Shown: positions 12,059 through 13,971 of the stretch, one piece after another | Position numbering within the stretch: the stretch's first letter is position 1 | Layout: each line of letters begins with the position of its first letter | Source: Candidatus Fermentibacterota bacterium | Lineage (GTDB): Bacteria; JAFGKV01 | Direction of reading: 5' to 3' | DNA length: 13,971 nucleotides | Assembly: GCA_016928395.1 (NCBI GenBank) | Contig: JAFGKV010000306.1 | Span: forward strand, 1-13,971 | The notes under the pieces: model-generated | Seen by the model: the letters and a program-made list of their open reading frames with translations, nothing else | What the model was told of the DNA's origin: nothing | Database searches by the model: none | Translations under genes and position numbers: made by a program

Positions 12059-13971
12059 TCACACCCAACGATGGATCCAGGCTCGCAGGCCTCCTGAAGC
12101 CTTGACGATGATGAGGGGTCTGTCGCACAGCCGGGCCACCTTGTCAGGCAGAGACCGGCGCGTGACGAGCCGGAGCAGCGGTTCCCGGGTTGCGCCGATC
12201 ACCACGAGATCAGCGCGGGCGGATTCCTTCAGAATGGCTCCCAGCACATTCCTCGTCACCACCGAGCGGGTCGTGATGGGAACCCGGAGTGGTGATGTCC
12301 CTGCGATGAACTGGGTCACATACTCGTCGATATCAAGCTGCCTGCCGTCGGTCATGGCTGTGAATGCGACAATCTCCCCCCCGTCCTCCACGAGAATGGC
12401 GGCAACCTCCAGGGCAAACCGGCTATTGGGACCACCGGCCACGGGCACCAGAACCCTGTTGAAATGCTTGTTACCACAGTCTTTCATGATCACCACGCTG
12501 CATGGGGCGCTCTCGATGATCGGATCAAGAGTGCTTCCTAGGCGAAACAGCCGGCCCCGCCGCGTGCCGTGCCACCCCAGAATCAACAGGTCCGCATGGC
12601 GCTCACGCACTCTGGAGACGATGGCGCGCGCCACGCTGCGGCAATACAGGATGGTGGTGCTCACGGAGAATGATGCGTCCAGGTAGAGCATCATCTCCTC
12701 AATGGCGCCTTTGCCCTCACGCATATAGCGCGCAGCATTGGAGAGGGGGATGAGCTTCGGTACGGGCACGATATGAAGCAGTTCGATCTGGCCGTTCTTT
12801 GCCTGGCAGATCTTGTACGTGGCGTGCTCCAGGCCCAGGGCATCCTTGGGATTGGCCACGGGGACCACGATGCGGTAGTGGTCCCCGGCGAGTTCTTCCC
12901 GTGTCTCCTCCAAGACCACGATTTCGTCGTCGGAGGCCGTCGCGTGATGCCTGGCGTATCGCCGATACACGAGCAGGCCGCCCAGTATCCACACGGGCGC
13001 GATGATCCATGCGATGAGACTCATGTGCACGAGCCAGATAGCCAGAGCCGCTTGACACACGATTGCCAGGAGGGGGGGCACAGGGAAGAACGGCATGACA
13101 AAGCCGTAGGAGAGCTCATCGCCCATGTTCATCCGTATTCGAATGACACACAGGTTCACAAGGAAGAAGAGAAACAGGAACATGATGCTGGCCGAGGAGG
13201 CCACATCCATGGTTGGAAGCGCCACGGCCACCACGATGACGATGAGACCCGTGACCAGAAGCGCACCCCAGGGGGTCTTTCGCTTTGAGGAGATGGCCGC
13301 AAAGAGACCGGGGAGCATGCGGTCGCGTCCCAAGGCATAGGCAGCCCGCGTCGCCGAGTAGACGGTCGCGTTGAGCGCCGAGGTCGAGGCAAAGATGACG
13401 GCCAGGGTTAGCAGGAAATTGGCGCCGGGCATGAGATGTGCGATGGCCTCACCGAAGCCGCGCTCCCGATGGCTTCCGATCCACTCCCAGGGCGCACCGC
13501 TCACCCCTGGCGAGCCCTGCTTGACCGCCACCACAGCGGCGAAGGCCACCGACACATAGGTAAGGGTTACGATGAGCACCGAGTAGAGCATGGCCTTGGG
13601 GAGGTTTCTGCGTGGCTCGATGGCCTCGTCTCCAGCCTGGGCGATGACCTCGAATCCCTCGAAGGCAACGTAGGTGAACCCCATGGTCAGCAGAAGCCGC
13701 ACCCAGCCATGCGGCATGAACGGTTCAAAGTTCCGGAGGCGCGAAGGGTCGCGGATGGCGACGATCACCCCGATGACCCCGATCACGATCAGAAAGCCTG
13801 TCTGTCCCAACGTGAAGAACGCTCCGACGCGCCCAGTCTCGCCCGCGCCCCGATAGTTGATGGCCAGGAAGAACAGAGCGACCAGCACCGCGGTGAGCTT
13901 GATGGCGGGGATGGAGTAACCGCCGAACGAGTCCAAGAGGCCCAGCTGCGCGAGATAGCGCACGGTGTAGA
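12059..13971 (-). CDS. APC-family amino-acid permease fused to two UspA domains (5' end outside window)
   Basis: A membrane transporter of the amino acid-polyamine-organocation superfamily with a cytoplasmic universal-stress-protein tail. The frame is open to the window edge, so the N-terminus is missing; a GTG at 13963 is probably an internal valine. About nine membrane segments remain within the first 335 visible residues (counted from 13963). APC hallmarks are AFEGFEVIAQAGDEAIEPRRNLPKA (100-124) and RAAYALGRDRMLPGLFAAIS (206-225). After a charged linker, the first UspA domain (about 363-494) contains the ATP-binding pattern G-x2-G-x9-G-S (G463, G466, G476, S477). The second (about 502-621) has the same fold pattern, but the motif is degenerate: R593 and R603 replace two glycines. 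Such fusions occur among archaeal and bacterial permeases; the tail is thought to tune transport to nucleotide or stress state. The substrate is unknown. Confidence 0.9.
   Translation of the reverse strand, partial: YTVRYLAQLGLLDSFGGYSIPAIKLTAVLVALFFLAINYRGAGETGRVGAFFTLGQTGFLIVIGVIGVIVAIRDPSRLRNFEPFMPHGWVRLLLTMGFTYVAFEGFEVIAQAGDEAIEPRRNLPKAMLYSVLIVTLTYVSVAFAAVVAVKQGSPGVSGAPWEWIGSHRERGFGEAIAHLMPGANFLLTLAVIFASTSALNATVYSATRAAYALGRDRMLPGLFAAISSKRKTPWGALLVTGLIVIVVAVALPTMDVASSASIMFLFLFFLVNLCVIRIRMNMGDELSYGFVMPFFPVPPLLAIVCQAALAIWLVHMSLIAWIIAPVWILGGLLVYRRYARHHATASDDEIVVLEETREELAGDHYRIVVPVANPKDALGLEHATYKICQAKNGQIELLHIVPVPKLIPLSNAARYMREGKGAIEEMMLYLDASFSVSTTILYCRSVARAIVSRVRERHADLLILGWHGTRRGRLFRLGSTLDPIIESAPCSVVIMKDCGNKHFNRVLVPVAGGPNSRFALEVAAILVEDGGEIVAFTAMTDGRQLDIDEYVTQFIAGTSPLRVPITTRSVVTRNVLGAILKESARADLVVIGATREPLLRLVTRRSLPDKVARLCDRPLIIVKASGGLRAWIHRWV

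Noticed and set aside
13961-13963. GTG as the true start of the permease
   Set aside because: The frame stays open to the window edge, no ribosome binding site can be seen in the few bases left, and about three N-terminal membrane segments of the APC fold would be missing.
1-13971. tRNA, rRNA, CRISPR array or complete insertion sequence
   Set aside because: I saw no cloverleaf-like sequence, no regularly spaced repeats, and no transposase or integrase reading frame in the gaps between genes.

Overview
This is a GC-rich, densely packed stretch of bacterial chromosome with eleven protein genes and no RNA gene, CRISPR array or complete mobile element that I could find. The mixture (a secreted C10 cysteine peptidase, a B12-type radical SAM enzyme, an RlmN-like radical SAM enzyme, a DUF885 peptidase-like protein and an amino-acid permease fused to UspA domains) fits an uncultured environmental bacterium. 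No gene fixes the phylum and I do not name one.

Layout. 99-863 (-) encodes SfsA. 1057-1800 (-) encodes a compact 247-residue protein of a family I do not recognise. A 340-base divergent region follows, then 2141-3577 (+) encodes a secreted streptopain-type (C10) peptidase with a C-terminal fibronectin-III-like domain. 3759-6224 (-) is a tight three-gene operon, transcribed as isochorismatase-like hydrolase, then thioredoxin-reductase-like flavoprotein without the redox CXXC, then short RlmN/Cfr-like radical SAM protein. Diverging from it at 6474-8159 (+) is a B12-binding-type radical SAM protein with a good candidate sigma-70 promoter. The remaining genes are all on the minus strand: DUF885 protein (8262-9989), PaaI-like hotdog thioesterase (10074-10586), LOG-family nucleotide hydrolase (10740-11357) overlapping a VOC/glyoxalase-fold protein (11350-11772), and an amino-acid permease carrying two UspA domains (from 12059 past the right edge of the window).

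How the genes may work together. The most suggestive unit is 3759-8159: two different radical SAM enzymes on either side of a shared 249-base divergent control region, with a flavin oxidoreductase in one arm that could supply electrons to radical SAM chemistry (inference). The RlmN-like protein keeps the three cluster cysteines and the C-terminal cysteine of the RlmN/Cfr mechanism but lacks the N-terminal accessory domain, so its substrate may not be 23S rRNA. The right half is ordinary housekeeping or stress metabolism. Several inverted repeats lie in the gaps; the clearest is ACTATTCT-N6-AGAATAGT upstream of the VOC-LOG pair, next to a plausible promoter.
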